64,000 nt of DNA from Bacteroidales bacterium (GTDB taxonomy: Bacteria > Bacteroidota > Bacteroidia > Bacteroidales > UBA932): the NCBI GenBank assembly GCA_017559545.1, contig JAFYRK010000113.1, positions 1 through 64,000 on the forward strand. The letters are read 5' to 3'. The translations under genes and the position numbers were made by a program. The notes under the pieces were generated by a model, which was given only the letters and a program-made list of their open reading frames with translations, was not told the DNA's origin and did no database searches. Positions within the stretch are counted from its first letter, which is position 1. Every line of letters starts with the position of its first letter. Shown here in pieces: positions 37,259 through 45,834 of the stretch.

Positions 37259-38968
37259 CTATTTCACAATTTCCCTTGCCTTTTCGAGAGCTGGAATGAT
37301 ATGAGGGAAGATGTGGTCTGCACCGATCTCCTTATCCACACCAAACTTTTCAAGCGTAGCAAGAACCTTGTCAGTAACTCCGGAAAGAATCACTGTCACA
37401 CCTCTCTTGCTTGTACGCTCGCAAAGGTTACGGAGGTTGTTGACTCCTGTCGAATCAATGAATGGAACCTTACGCATACGGATGATACGCACCTTGGTCT
37501 CACCCGACTTCTTCATCTTCTCAAGTTCCTCGAAACGGCTGGCAAGTCCGAAGAAGAAAGGTCCGTCGATCTCATAGACCTCAACTCCCTGTGGAATATC
37601 AAGACGGTCAGTATCCTCCATTGCAGCCTTCTCCGGATCTTCTGTAGCCGCAAGGGTATTATCCTGCAGCACATTGATGTGCGAAGTCTCCATTACTCGA
37701 CGTACGAAGAGTACAATAGCAAGAACAACACCCACCTCTATCGCAACTGTAAGGTCAACAATCACAGTAAGGAAGAATGTGATCAGAAGCACTGCAACAT
37801 CTGATTTGTCACCACGGAGGAGATACTTGAACGTCTTCCACTCACTCATATTATATGCAACCTGCACAAGGATTGCAGCAAGACACGAAAGCGGAATGTA
37901 AACCGCGTACGGCATGAGGAAGAGGTAGATAAGCAGAAGAACCACTGCATGTATGATACCTGTCACAGGGCTCTTTCCACCGTTATTGATACTGGCCATT
38001 GTTCTTGCAAGAGCACCAGTGGCCGGGATACCTCCGAAGAGAGGGGTCACGATATTTGCGATACCCTGACCGATCAGCTCTGTATTTGCATGATGCTGCT
38101 TACCTGTCGCACCATCCGCCACCATCGCAGCAAGAAGCGACTCGATTGCGCAGAGAATTGCTATTGTAAACGCAGGTGATACCAAGCCCTTGATTGTCTC
38201 ATAGTCAAACTCTGGAGCAACAGGCTTAGGCATAGGAAGACCGTTTGCGAGTTCCGGGAACTTAGAACCGATTGTAGCCAGTTCTATACCCGCGAACTTA
38301 CTTAGAAGAACTGAAGCAACGGTACCGATAATCAAAGCGATAAGCGATCCCGGAACCTTCTTGGTCACCTTACCCCAACTGAAACAGATAACAAGGCAGA
38401 CCATGCTCATTGCAAATTCCATCCAATTGATGTTTCCAATGTTCTGGAAATAACATCCCCACTGAGGAATAAATCCGGCAGGGACCTGAAGATCAAGTGG
38501 AAGACCGAAGAAATCCTTCATCTGCGTCGAGAAGATCGTAAGGGCAATACCACTGGTGAATCCGACAACGATAGGATAAGGGATGAACTTGAAGATTGCA
38601 CCCATCCTGCACACACCCATAAGAACGAGGAAAACACCTGCCATTATAGTAGCGATGATGAGTCCCTGCATTCCATACTGGGATACGATACCGGCAACTA
38701 TCACGATGAATGCTCCCGTCGGACCGCCGATAAGGAAGTTGGATCCACCGAAGAAGGAGATAAGGAAACCTGCAACTATTGCTGTTATGAGACCCTGCTG
38801 AGGAGTCACGCCGCTGGCGATACCGAAGGCAATTGCCAGAGGGAGCGCAATGATGCCGACAATGATACCGGCAATAAGGTCAGACGTAAATTTTTGTCCG
38901 TCATACTGACCTTTTTCGAACAACCCGAAAAGTTTGGGCTGGAATACGTCCTTAAGGTTAAATTTCAT
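37259..38968 (-). CDS. SulP-family anion transporter with STAS domain
   Basis: The 569-residue inner-membrane protein has about a dozen to fourteen hydrophobic segments in residues 25-430. SulP signatures are ALPLAIAFGIASGVTPQQGL, GGSNFLIGGPTGAF, ELIGQGIANIVTPLFGGIP and the amphipathic PATGALARTMASINNGGKSP. A C-terminal STAS domain (about 460-565) contains FIDSTGVNNLRNLC. SulP proteins carry sulfate, bicarbonate or other anions; the substrate cannot be read here. The ATG at 38968 follows a TTG in frame at 38974. It lies 19 bases after rsmD and 12 bases before the PUL sigma gene. Confidence 0.92.
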   Translation of the reverse strand: MKFNLKDVFQPKLFGLFEKGQYDGQKFTSDLIAGIIVGIIALPLAIAFGIASGVTPQQGLITAIVAGFLISFFGGSNFLIGGPTGAFIVIVAGIVSQYGMQGLIIATIMAGVFLVLMGVCRMGAIFKFIPYPIVVGFTSGIALTIFSTQMKDFFGLPLDLQVPAGFIPQWGCYFQNIGNINWMEFAMSMVCLVICFSWGKVTKKVPGSLIALIIGTVASVLLSKFAGIELATIGSKFPELANGLPMPKPVAPEFDYETIKGLVSPAFTIAILCAIESLLAAMVADGATGKQHHANTELIGQGIANIVTPLFGGIPATGALARTMASINNGGKSPVTGIIHAVVLLLIYLFLMPYAVYIPLSCLAAILVQVAYNMSEWKTFKYLLRGDKSDVAVLLITFFLTVIVDLTVAIEVGVVLAIVLFVRRVMETSHINVLQDNTLAATEDPEKAAMEDTDRLDIPQGVEVYEIDGPFFFGLASRFEELEKMKKSGETKVRIIRMRKVPFIDSTGVNNLRNLCERTSKRGVTVILSGVTDKVLATLEKFGVDKEIGADHIFPHIIPALEKAREIVK

Positions 38969-38987
38969 ACACAAATATTATAATACA

Positions 38988-39533
38988 CTACTGTTCTGAT
39001 GGTTTCTCAAAAAACGAGAAGTGAACGTTACCATACTTACGCTCCTTGACGAAATACGGATTCGCCTCGAAATTATATTCTTCAGGATGCTCAAGAATAA
39101 AATATGCACCCGGATGGAGAATGTCTTTAGAGAACACCTTATCCGGCAGATCTCCAAGACCTTCGATAGCGTAAGGAGGGTCAGCGAAGATTATATCGAA
39201 TTTCTCATGACAGATATCCAGAAACTCAAAGACATTATGGCGCACCACTGTAAGATTATTCATCCCGAGAGAGGCAGCCTGCGATTTAATAAAATTGGCA
39301 TGCAGAGGCGCCATCTCTACACAGTACACCATCGAAGCGCCACGCGAAGCGAACTCATAAGAAATCGCTCCAGTGCCACCAAAAAGGTCAAGAACCTTCA
39401 GTCCCTCCATCTCATACTCGTTGTTGAGTATATTGAAAAGACCTTCTTTGGCAAAATCCGTAGTCGGACGAGCCTTATAGCCTTGCGGCGGAAGTATGGC
39501 CTTCCCCTTATATTTTCCTCCGATTATCCTCAT
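38988..39533 (-). CDS. rsmD: 16S rRNA (guanine-N2)-methyltransferase RsmD
   Basis: RsmD methylates G966 of 16S rRNA in the assembling small ribosomal subunit, using S-adenosylmethionine. The 181-residue product begins MRIIGGKYKGKAILPP with the family-typical RPTTDFAKEGLFNIL. It has the cofactor-binding LDLFGGTGAISYEFASRGA and the catalytic FADPPYAI motif. It follows the DUF3822 gene by three bases, an arrangement I associate with Bacteroidetes genomes. Confidence 0.95.
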   Translation of the reverse strand: MRIIGGKYKGKAILPPQGYKARPTTDFAKEGLFNILNNEYEMEGLKVLDLFGGTGAISYEFASRGASMVYCVEMAPLHANFIKSQAASLGMNNLTVVRHNVFEFLDICHEKFDIIFADPPYAIEGLGDLPDKVFSKDILHPGAYFILEHPEEYNFEANPYFVKERKYGNVHFSFFEKPSEQ

Positions 39534-39536
39534 TTA

Positions 39537-40217
39537 TTATATATGTTCTACGCTACGGAAATACCTATACAGAGACATCTCCTGTTCCTCTGACAAATGA
39601 GTTCTGAAATAAATGGATGACATCTCTGGATTCAGCTGAAGTTTCTTCATCGCCAGGAACACAAAATATTCGGCTGTGGTGAAGTCTGGAGCCTGAAACG
39701 AATTACATAGCAGAAGAGTCTTACCCTGGGCTATTGCAAGGCAAAGCCAACCGTCCATATAAGCCGCTACAATCTTATTATAATCTGGAATATCAGCCAT
39801 TGAAGAAAGCATGTAATATGCTTCAGGAAGCATTTTGCCCTTTGATCCGTCTGTACGGATAACTGTTTCTGAAACCACCTTCGGAAGAGTTCCTGCAAGA
39901 CTGAGCGAATAAAGAAGGACCGCACCAAACTGAGGCACCTCGACATAACCCACATGATCCGACTCCTCCAAAGCCACAACTTCCGAAAGCAGCTGCCTTG
40001 TAGCCTCAGGAGCGTGGAACCCGCTAGGGACGAGTCCGAACTTAGGAGTAAATACTGACACATCCACCTGGTTGTAGCGCCTTCCGAACTCTGGTGTGTT
40101 GAAAATACGTTCAGCACTCATCCATTCAGAAGAGTGCTCACGTCCATCGGCATATAATCTAAAAGAATATCCACTCAAGCCGACTTGAATGGATATCCTG
40201 TTTTCTGTATCTATCAT
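39537..40217 (-). CDS. DUF3822 family protein
   Basis: The 226-residue protein resembles DUF3822 proteins, Bacteroidetes-specific proteins of unknown function often next to rsmD. It has ISIQVGLSGYSFRLY near the start, VEVPQFGAVLLYSLS in the middle and a C-terminal half (KIVAAYMDGWLCLAIAQGKT and FTTAEYFVFLAMKKLQL) reminiscent of actin/hexokinase-like ATPase folds. The frame opens at 40247, but the ATG at 40217 avoids overlap with the upstream gene and begins directly at the conserved part. It is cytoplasmic with no signal peptide. Confidence 0.75.
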   Translation of the reverse strand: MIDTENRISIQVGLSGYSFRLYADGREHSSEWMSAERIFNTPEFGRRYNQVDVSVFTPKFGLVPSGFHAPEATRQLLSEVVALEESDHVGYVEVPQFGAVLLYSLSLAGTLPKVVSETVIRTDGSKGKMLPEAYYMLSSMADIPDYNKIVAAYMDGWLCLAIAQGKTLLLCNSFQAPDFTTAEYFVFLAMKKLQLNPEMSSIYFRTHLSEEQEMSLYRYFRSVEHI

Positions 40218-40227
40218 AGTCGTATGA

Positions 40228-40932
40228 CTACTCCCAGTTACCTGCATTGTTGTTAGGCTGTGTTACACTGCCGACCTGAAGTCCCTGGTAACGTCCCTGA
40301 TCTTCTCTCTCAGCATTGAGATTTACGATGAGCTGATGGTTAAGACCCTTGAGGAGAGACTTGAACGGCATTGAAGCCTCGAAGAGAGGCACATTCACAC
40401 CTGATACCTTCTTGATTGTTGACTCCATGATGACTGAATCACCGCTGAATGGAATGAATGCGAGAGAATCAACATAGAAATCTGTGCGGTGTGTAAAGAG
40501 AGTATCCTTTACAGGGATCTCGCTTGTCACCTCAAATACAAGGTTCTGCTCACCTGCGAGATAAAGCTCATAAAGCTTCTCATTGAGCTTTGCTGGCTTA
40601 AGATGACGATATCTCTGTGAGTACTTCTTGGTGTTTGCCATTGCAAGAGAGTCATCCTTCGATCCAACCTGAAGAGTGATCTTCATCTTTCCCTCATTAT
40701 AGAACCACTTGAGCGAATCAACTGTAGACGCATAGTGAGCATGTACATTCTTGAACGCCACCTGAAGGTCGCGGATATCCTTAAGTCTCTGGATAGCCAC
40801 GCTCTCACGATACTCTCTGTGCTTCTTGAATTCTACTGGCTCCTTGATGCTCTCTACATTGAGATAAACCAGACCCGCGATGCAGATCGGAAGGATAAGG
40901 TAAGTGAAAACCTTTCTGATAATTGTTCCCAT
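40228..40932 (-). CDS. Membrane-anchored protein of unknown function
   Basis: I do not recognise a named family. The 234-residue protein has one N-terminal membrane segment (about 8-26, VFTYLILPICIAGLVYLNV), then a charged, partly helical stretch (KHREYRESVAIQRLKDIRDL), and a C-terminal beta-rich part with HRTDFYVDSLAFIPFSG. The bulk is probably periplasmic. It is the first gene of the minus-strand run DUF3822-rsmD-SulP and has its own well-formed promoter upstream. Proteins of this kind appear conserved near rsmD in Bacteroidales, but that is recollection rather than a search result. Confidence 0.65.
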   Translation of the reverse strand: MGTIIRKVFTYLILPICIAGLVYLNVESIKEPVEFKKHREYRESVAIQRLKDIRDLQVAFKNVHAHYASTVDSLKWFYNEGKMKITLQVGSKDDSLAMANTKKYSQRYRHLKPAKLNEKLYELYLAGEQNLVFEVTSEIPVKDTLFTHRTDFYVDSLAFIPFSGDSVIMESTIKKVSGVNVPLFEASMPFKSLLKGLNHQLIVNLNAEREDQGRYQGLQVGSVTQPNNNAGNWE

Positions 40933-40969
40933 TATTTATTGTTTTATTTTCTTTTTTTCAAAGGACGGA

Positions 40970-41000
40970 CAAAGTTAGGAAATTCATTTATGAATTGCAA
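40970..41000 (-). promoter_or_regulatory. Promoter of the 40932-to-37259 run
   Basis: On the minus strand TTGC (40997-41000) is followed after 19 bases by TAACTTTG (40970-40977). This fits the Bacteroidetes -33/-7 spacing and lies 37 bases upstream of the ATG at 40932. Confidence 0.65.
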
Positions 41001-41018
41001 TATAATTTTGTAATTTTG
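40987..41018 (+). promoter_or_regulatory. Promoter of nrnA with tandem -7 boxes
   Basis: Two adjacent TAATTTTG boxes (41003-41010 and 41011-41018) both match TAnnTTTG. The second is preceded by TTTA at 40987-40990 with 20-base spacing. The nrnA ATG is 25 bases downstream. It is divergent with, and overlaps, the promoter of the gene at 40932. Confidence 0.6.
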
Positions 41019-41043
41019 CACCTGTTAACAATATGCCTCAAGA

Positions 41044-42087
41044 ATGAAAGACATCACTCCAGACAACATAGAAACATTTGCAAGGCTTATCGAGGAAGCC
41101 AGACACCCAGTGATCGTTACCCACGCCAAGCCTGACGGAGACGCCATCGGCAGCAGCGTAGCGATGTTCCATTTCCTGGGCCTGTGCGGAAAGGATGACA
41201 GGCTTCTCGTACTGAATGACAACTGCCCGAGATTCCTCGGCTTCATCAGGGAAACAGTGCCGCAGGAAGCGCTGATCATCAGAGAAGAAAAACAGCAGAA
41301 AGCCCTCGAAGCCATAGAAAAGGCGGACCTGATCATATGCCTTGATTTTCACGCATTCCACAGGACAGGCGGTCTTGAAATGCCGCTTGCGGAATCCAAG
41401 GCGAAAAAGATTCTGATCGACCACCATCTTGACCCCGACAGGTCCCTATACAATCTTTCATTCTCCAAAAACGACATTTCATCCGCTTCAGAGTTCGTAT
41501 TCTGGATACTGATGGCAACGCCGCAGATAAACGGCAATGCGCAGAATCTCCCTTTGGCGTGCGCAACCGCACTTATGACCGGAATGACAACCGACACGAA
41601 CAACTTCGGAAACTCCGTATACCCATCCACACTCGCAATGGCCTCCGACCTGCTCAGCGCAGGGGTGGACCGAGACATGATCCTCCAGAAAATCAACCAG
41701 GAGCATAGCGAAAGCAGGCTCAGACTCAAGGGATTCATGCTCAAGGACCTGATGAAGGTAACTAAGGACGGAGTGGCATACATGGTGCTTGACAAGAAGG
41801 CGCAGTACGGATACAAGATGCAGGAAGGTGACACAGAGGGTTTTGTAAACGAGCCGCTCAGCATCGGTAAGGTAAGGATGAGCATCTTCGCCAGAGAGGA
41901 CTCCGGCGAGGTCAGAATATCCATCAGATCTAAGAGGGGCACTTCTGCGAACAAATGCGCCAAGCTATTCTTCAATGGAGGTGGGCACGAAAACGCAGCC
42001 GGAGGCAAGCTGTTCATGCCGATAAGCGAAGTCGAGGAATACATCAAAAAGCACGCACACATTTACATGACTGAATATGAAAAGTAA
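41044..42087 (+). CDS. nrnA: DHH-family oligoribonuclease / pAp phosphatase NrnA
   Basis: NrnA-type enzymes degrade very short RNA oligonucleotides and dephosphorylate 3'-phosphoadenosine 5'-phosphate; related members cleave pApA. The 347-residue product has the DHH-family motifs: VTHAKPDGDAIGSSVA (residues about 25-40), LDFHAFHRTG, IDHHLDP and the TGMTTDTNNF stretch. The DHHA1 substrate domain ends in GGGHENAAGG. It is cytoplasmic and Mn2+-dependent in known homologues. Its last 11 bases overlap the start of the next lipoprotein gene. Confidence 0.92.
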   Translation: MKDITPDNIETFARLIEEARHPVIVTHAKPDGDAIGSSVAMFHFLGLCGKDDRLLVLNDNCPRFLGFIRETVPQEALIIREEKQQKALEAIEKADLIICLDFHAFHRTGGLEMPLAESKAKKILIDHHLDPDRSLYNLSFSKNDISSASEFVFWILMATPQINGNAQNLPLACATALMTGMTTDTNNFGNSVYPSTLAMASDLLSAGVDRDMILQKINQEHSESRLRLKGFMLKDLMKVTKDGVAYMVLDKKAQYGYKMQEGDTEGFVNEPLSIGKVRMSIFAREDSGEVRISIRSKRGTSANKCAKLFFNGGGHENAAGGKLFMPISEVEEYIKKHAHIYMTEYEK

Positions 42088-42694
42088 GATCCTGATATTT
42101 ATATTTCTCTGCCTGCTTGCAGGCTCATGCGTCAAGGAAAAGATGGAGACCATCTATTCCAAGCAAGAAACCCAGATAGACGCATACATAGCCAAAGCCA
42201 GGATTGTGAAACGCGATTCCACCAGACTCGACATAACACCTGACGCAGAGGATCCGACCAAGAACGACACCACAAAAGTGAAGGTTGAATGGATGGACAC
42301 TCTTAACGTGGCATACAACAAAGGAAGCGTAAGACTGGTCAAGACCGAAGGCACAGGCCCCATGTTGAACGAAGGAGGAGTTGTTTCATTCTATTACGCC
42401 GGATATGTATTCACTTCAAGCCCATCGTCCCTTTTCGCAACAAACCATAAAGAAACAGCCGCAGGAGAAGGTTTTATTCTTACAGACGACGAGTATCAGA
42501 TATACGAGGTCGACATGAGGAGCAACGAACTGATAGAGGGTCTGAGGAACGGCTTGACAGGGGTAAGATCAGGAGAAGTGTGCGAAGTTGCCTTTTCCGG
42601 AAAATACGGATTCGGGAACGAGATTTTTGGCACAGTTCCTGTAAATTCCGCATTACTCTACAAAATATGGGTGCTCGGTGTCTCGAACGAGTAG
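42077..42694 (+). CDS. FKBP-type peptidyl-prolyl isomerase-like lipoprotein (short)
   Basis: The 205-residue protein has a lipoprotein signal (FLCLLAGSC, Cys15) and one FKBP-like domain (about 85-205). That domain has GGVVSFYYAGYVF, NELIEGLRNGLTGVRSGEVCEV and FSGKYGFGNEIFGTVPVNSALLYKIWV, the last matching the FKBP end YG....IPPNSxLxFxVxL. It probably helps proline isomerisation or protein folding in the periplasm, attached to a membrane. The ATG overlaps the end of nrnA by 11 bases, so translation is probably coupled. Confidence 0.82.
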   Translation: MKSKILIFIFLCLLAGSCVKEKMETIYSKQETQIDAYIAKARIVKRDSTRLDITPDAEDPTKNDTTKVKVEWMDTLNVAYNKGSVRLVKTEGTGPMLNEGGVVSFYYAGYVFTSSPSSLFATNHKETAAGEGFILTDDEYQIYEVDMRSNELIEGLRNGLTGVRSGEVCEVAFSGKYGFGNEIFGTVPVNSALLYKIWVLGVSNE

Positions 42695-42713
42695 CGCCAG
42701 AAAGGATTTTTGT

Positions 42714-42721
42714 TATCTTTG
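42714..42721 (+). promoter_or_regulatory. Putative -7 box for the two-domain FKBP gene
   Basis: TATCTTTG matches TAnnTTTG and lies 24 bases before the ATG at 42746. No -33 TTTG is present at the usual spacing. Confidence 0.4.
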
Positions 42722-42745
42722 CACGTTCATTTTTGATTTTAAGCG

Positions 42746-43816
42746 ATGAAGAAAGTATTCTATACTGCATTATACATAGCGGCGGCCATGATCCTGGCAG
42801 GCTGCGCAAAAACTGTAACACCTGGACCAAACGAGGCTAACAAGCGCTATTTTGAGGCATGGATGCAGAAATTCCACCCGGAAGCGACCCAAAGCGGTCT
42901 TGGCATATATATACTGAGCGAAACCGAAGGTGAGGGCGTAGAAGTGAAAGACAACGGTTATGCACTCATCAATTACAAAACAACCGACCTTGATGGCAAC
43001 ATATCATCATTTACCGATGCAAACACCGCCAAGCAGCTTGGAACCTACAGCGAGACCAGCTATTACGGTCCGAAGTTCACGACAACCTACAAGACCACCA
43101 TCCAGGCTGGAGTCGGAGACGCACTATATGGCATGAAGGCCGGCGGCTACAAAAAAATCATCATCCCAAGCTGGCTCATGACAGCAAAAGAATTCGAGAC
43201 TGCCCAGGACTACCTTGACTATTATGACGAAGACAACAGTGCTTCATACACGTCGAGCATCTACGAAATCGAGGTTGTAGATTATACAGAAGACATCGAC
43301 AAGTGGCAGATTGACTCCATGGTCAGATTCTTCTCAAACGACAAGGTTATGATTGACGGCACTCCTGCCGACAGGGTATTTTCAGGCATGACAGCGGCCG
43401 ATTCCGTAAAGACCGGATTCTATTACAAGACCCTCGTCGAGCCTGCCGATACGACTTCATTCGCAAAAGACACAACCGTCTACATCAACTACACCGGCAA
43501 GCTCCTTAACGGACTGGTTTTCGACACCACCATAGAAAGAGTTGCCAAGGATAATGGATTATACTCGCCATCGAAAACTTACAAGCCGGTTCAGATCAAC
43601 TGGGGAGAGGAATATTCTGAGATTACGATGGGATCTGACAAGAGTACCGTTGTAGAAGGATTCTCCCTTACTCTCTGGCAGATGAGGGCAAAGGAAAAAG
43701 GCGTAGGAGTATTCTATTCAAACTACGGATACCAGTACTCAGGCAGCGGTTCCAGCATCCCTGGATATGCTCCGCTGATCTTCGAGATCGAGCTCGTAGC
43801 AAAGCCCGAGGACTAA
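42746..43816 (+). CDS. FKBP-type peptidyl-prolyl isomerase lipoprotein with two domains
   Basis: The 356-residue protein has a lipoprotein signal (AAMILAGC, Cys20) and two FKBP-like halves. The first (about 45-180) has GVEVKDNGYALINYKTTDL and GDALYGMKAGGYKKIIIPSW. The second (about 200-356) has DTTVYINYTGKLLNGLVFDT, VVEGFSLTLWQMRAKEKGVG and PLIFEIELV. The halves keep the FKBP order of strands, but I cannot confirm all active-site aromatics. A role as envelope folding factor is likely. It follows the shorter FKBP lipoprotein and precedes a MATE exporter by three bases. Confidence 0.82.
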   Translation: MKKVFYTALYIAAAMILAGCAKTVTPGPNEANKRYFEAWMQKFHPEATQSGLGIYILSETEGEGVEVKDNGYALINYKTTDLDGNISSFTDANTAKQLGTYSETSYYGPKFTTTYKTTIQAGVGDALYGMKAGGYKKIIIPSWLMTAKEFETAQDYLDYYDEDNSASYTSSIYEIEVVDYTEDIDKWQIDSMVRFFSNDKVMIDGTPADRVFSGMTAADSVKTGFYYKTLVEPADTTSFAKDTTVYINYTGKLLNGLVFDTTIERVAKDNGLYSPSKTYKPVQINWGEEYSEITMGSDKSTVVEGFSLTLWQMRAKEKGVGVFYSNYGYQYSGSGSSIPGYAPLIFEIELVAKPED

Positions 43817-43819
43817 GAG

Positions 43820-45211
43820 ATGAATTCCAGCAAATCAGCAATCCCGACTGAATTAGGCACCGACAGGATCGGGCGCCTGCTCAAGCAGTATGCGCTGCCA
43901 GCAATCATTGCACAGACAGCCGCCTCCCTCTACAATATGGTAGACAGCATCTTCATCGGACAGGGAGTAGGTCCGCTTGCAATATCAGGTCTTGCCGTAA
44001 CTTTCCCACTGATGAACCTCTCCACAGCATTCGGAACATTGGTAGGTGCCGGAGCAGCTGTGATGCTTTCCGTCCTTCTCGGACAAAAGAATTACAAGGC
44101 TGCGAACAAGGTTCTCGGCAATGTGGTCAGCCTGAACATAATCATAGGACTGATATTCATGGCAGTCGCCTTGATATTCATCGACCCTATCCTCTATTTC
44201 TTCGGAGCCAGCGAAAACACGCTTCCATATGCCAAGGAGTACATTAGGATCATCCTTATCGGAAACGTCATAACGCATGTGTATTTCGGTCTCAACGCAG
44301 CCATGCGCTCGTCAGGATTCCCGAAGAAGGCCATGGCGCTTACAATATTCACAGTCGTCTTCAATACCATCCTTGACCCTGTCTTCATTTTCGTGTTTGA
44401 TATGGGAATCGCTGGTGCGGCATGGGCTACGGTTTTATCACAGACTGTTGCAATGGGAATAGTCCTGAGGCACTTCAGCGATAGGGAAAGAGCCTTTCAT
44501 TTTGAGAAAGGCATATTCAAGCTTGACATGCGCGTCGCAAAAGACTCACTTGCTATCGGTATGGGACCTTTCCTGATGAACGCGGCAGCATGTCTGGTGA
44601 CACTCTTCATCAACCAGCAGCTGCGCGACTATAGCGGCGACCTTGGAATCGGAGCATATGGAATCTGCAACCGACTCATATTCATGTTCATCATGATATG
44701 CATGGGACTGAATCAGGGAATGCAGCCGATTGCCGGTTACAACTATGGAGCAAAGCAGTATTCAAGAGTGAAGGAAGTGTTCTGGATGACAGCAAAGATG
44801 GGCACGATAGTTACATGCATCTGCTTTGTAATCGGAATGTTCTTCCCAAGAGTGGCTGTAGGAATCTTCACCCATGATGAAGCGCTGATGGATATGGCGG
44901 CACACGGATTCAGACTACTCGTGATCGGATTCCCTATCGTAGGATTCCAGATGATCGGAACCAACTTCTTCCAATGCCTTGGCATGGTTAAGAAATCAGT
45001 GATACTTTCACTTTCAAGACAGATTCTGTTCCTTCTTCCACTCCTATACGCCCTCCCGCTAAGGCATGGAGCAAGTGGGGTATGGATAAGCTTCCCTATA
45101 TCGGACTTGCTGTCGGCATTACTTACAGCAATCCTGCTCAGAAGACTTTTCAAGAAGTTCAACAGGCTCCAGGACGGACAGGAATCATCAATCTTAGGTA
45201 GCCAGATTTAG
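43820..45211 (+). CDS. MATE-family efflux transporter
   Basis: The 463-residue inner-membrane protein has about 12 hydrophobic segments in two six-helix halves. Family features include LKQYALPAIIAQTAASLYNM followed by VDSIFIGQGVGPLAISGL, and MGLNQGMQPIAGYNYGA in the second half. MATE proteins export drugs or metabolites in exchange for Na+ or H+. The substrate cannot be inferred. It starts three bases after the FKBP gene and is followed by a kinase gene 11 bases on. Confidence 0.92.
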   Translation: MNSSKSAIPTELGTDRIGRLLKQYALPAIIAQTAASLYNMVDSIFIGQGVGPLAISGLAVTFPLMNLSTAFGTLVGAGAAVMLSVLLGQKNYKAANKVLGNVVSLNIIIGLIFMAVALIFIDPILYFFGASENTLPYAKEYIRIILIGNVITHVYFGLNAAMRSSGFPKKAMALTIFTVVFNTILDPVFIFVFDMGIAGAAWATVLSQTVAMGIVLRHFSDRERAFHFEKGIFKLDMRVAKDSLAIGMGPFLMNAAACLVTLFINQQLRDYSGDLGIGAYGICNRLIFMFIMICMGLNQGMQPIAGYNYGAKQYSRVKEVFWMTAKMGTIVTCICFVIGMFFPRVAVGIFTHDEALMDMAAHGFRLLVIGFPIVGFQMIGTNFFQCLGMVKKSVILSLSRQILFLLPLLYALPLRHGASGVWISFPISDLLSALLTAILLRRLFKKFNRLQDGQESSILGSQI

Positions 45212-45222
45212 ACCCTACAGCT

Positions 45223-45831
45223 ATGGAAAAGAAGATTATCATCAACATAGGAAGGCAGTTCGGAGGCGGCGGACGTGGAGTCGCATACGAGCTGGGAAAA
45301 AAGCTGAACATTCCGGTCTACGACAGAGAAATCATCAGTCAGGCCGCAAAGGATAGCGGATTCGGCGCAGAGTTCTTCAAGGAACGTGATGAGAAGAGGG
45401 GTTTCTTCTCCTTTACCGAAATCTTCACGAGCGGCTTTGGAGACACTGAAAACTATATGAGCGACAGGGGGATATTCAAGCTCCAGAGCCAGACAATCGA
45501 GAAGATCGCCGAGCAGGGATCGGCTATTATAGTAGGCAGATGCGCTGACTATATCCTTAGGGAGAATGAGAACACACTCAACGTATTCCTGACCTCCCCT
45601 CTTGAAGTACGCGCAGAGCGCATTGCCGCAAGACAGGGAATGAGTATCGAGGAAGCTAAAGCCAAAGCTCTTGAAAAAGACAGGAAAAGAGCTGAATATT
45701 ATAACTATTACACCTTCGGCGAATGGGGTGCGGCAGGAACTTATGACCTTTGCATCGACTCGTCGATTCTCGGAATCGAAGGAACAGCAGACTTCATCAT
45801 CGATTTTGCGAGAAAAGCGGGCAAGATCTAA
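45223..45831 (+). CDS. Cytidylate kinase-like family protein
   Basis: The 202-residue protein fits the cytidylate-kinase-like family (PF13189). It starts with IINIGRQFGGGGRGVAYELG, a glycine-rich variant of the P-loop, then IPVYDREIISQAAKDSG, AIIVGRCADYIL and a C-terminal DRKRAEYYNYYT block. It is not the housekeeping Cmk, and its substrate is unknown, though nucleotide phosphorylation is presumed. It lies between the MATE and serine hydrolase genes with gaps of 11 and three bases. Confidence 0.85.
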   Translation: MEKKIIINIGRQFGGGGRGVAYELGKKLNIPVYDREIISQAAKDSGFGAEFFKERDEKRGFFSFTEIFTSGFGDTENYMSDRGIFKLQSQTIEKIAEQGSAIIVGRCADYILRENENTLNVFLTSPLEVRAERIAARQGMSIEEAKAKALEKDRKRAEYYNYYTFGEWGAAGTYDLCIDSSILGIEGTADFIIDFARKAGKI

Positions 45832-45834
45832 CTA

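Noticed and set aside
41349..42062. 237-codon minus-strand frame opposite nrnA
   Set aside because: It overlaps nrnA completely and has no family-like motif, so it is a frame left open by codon usage.
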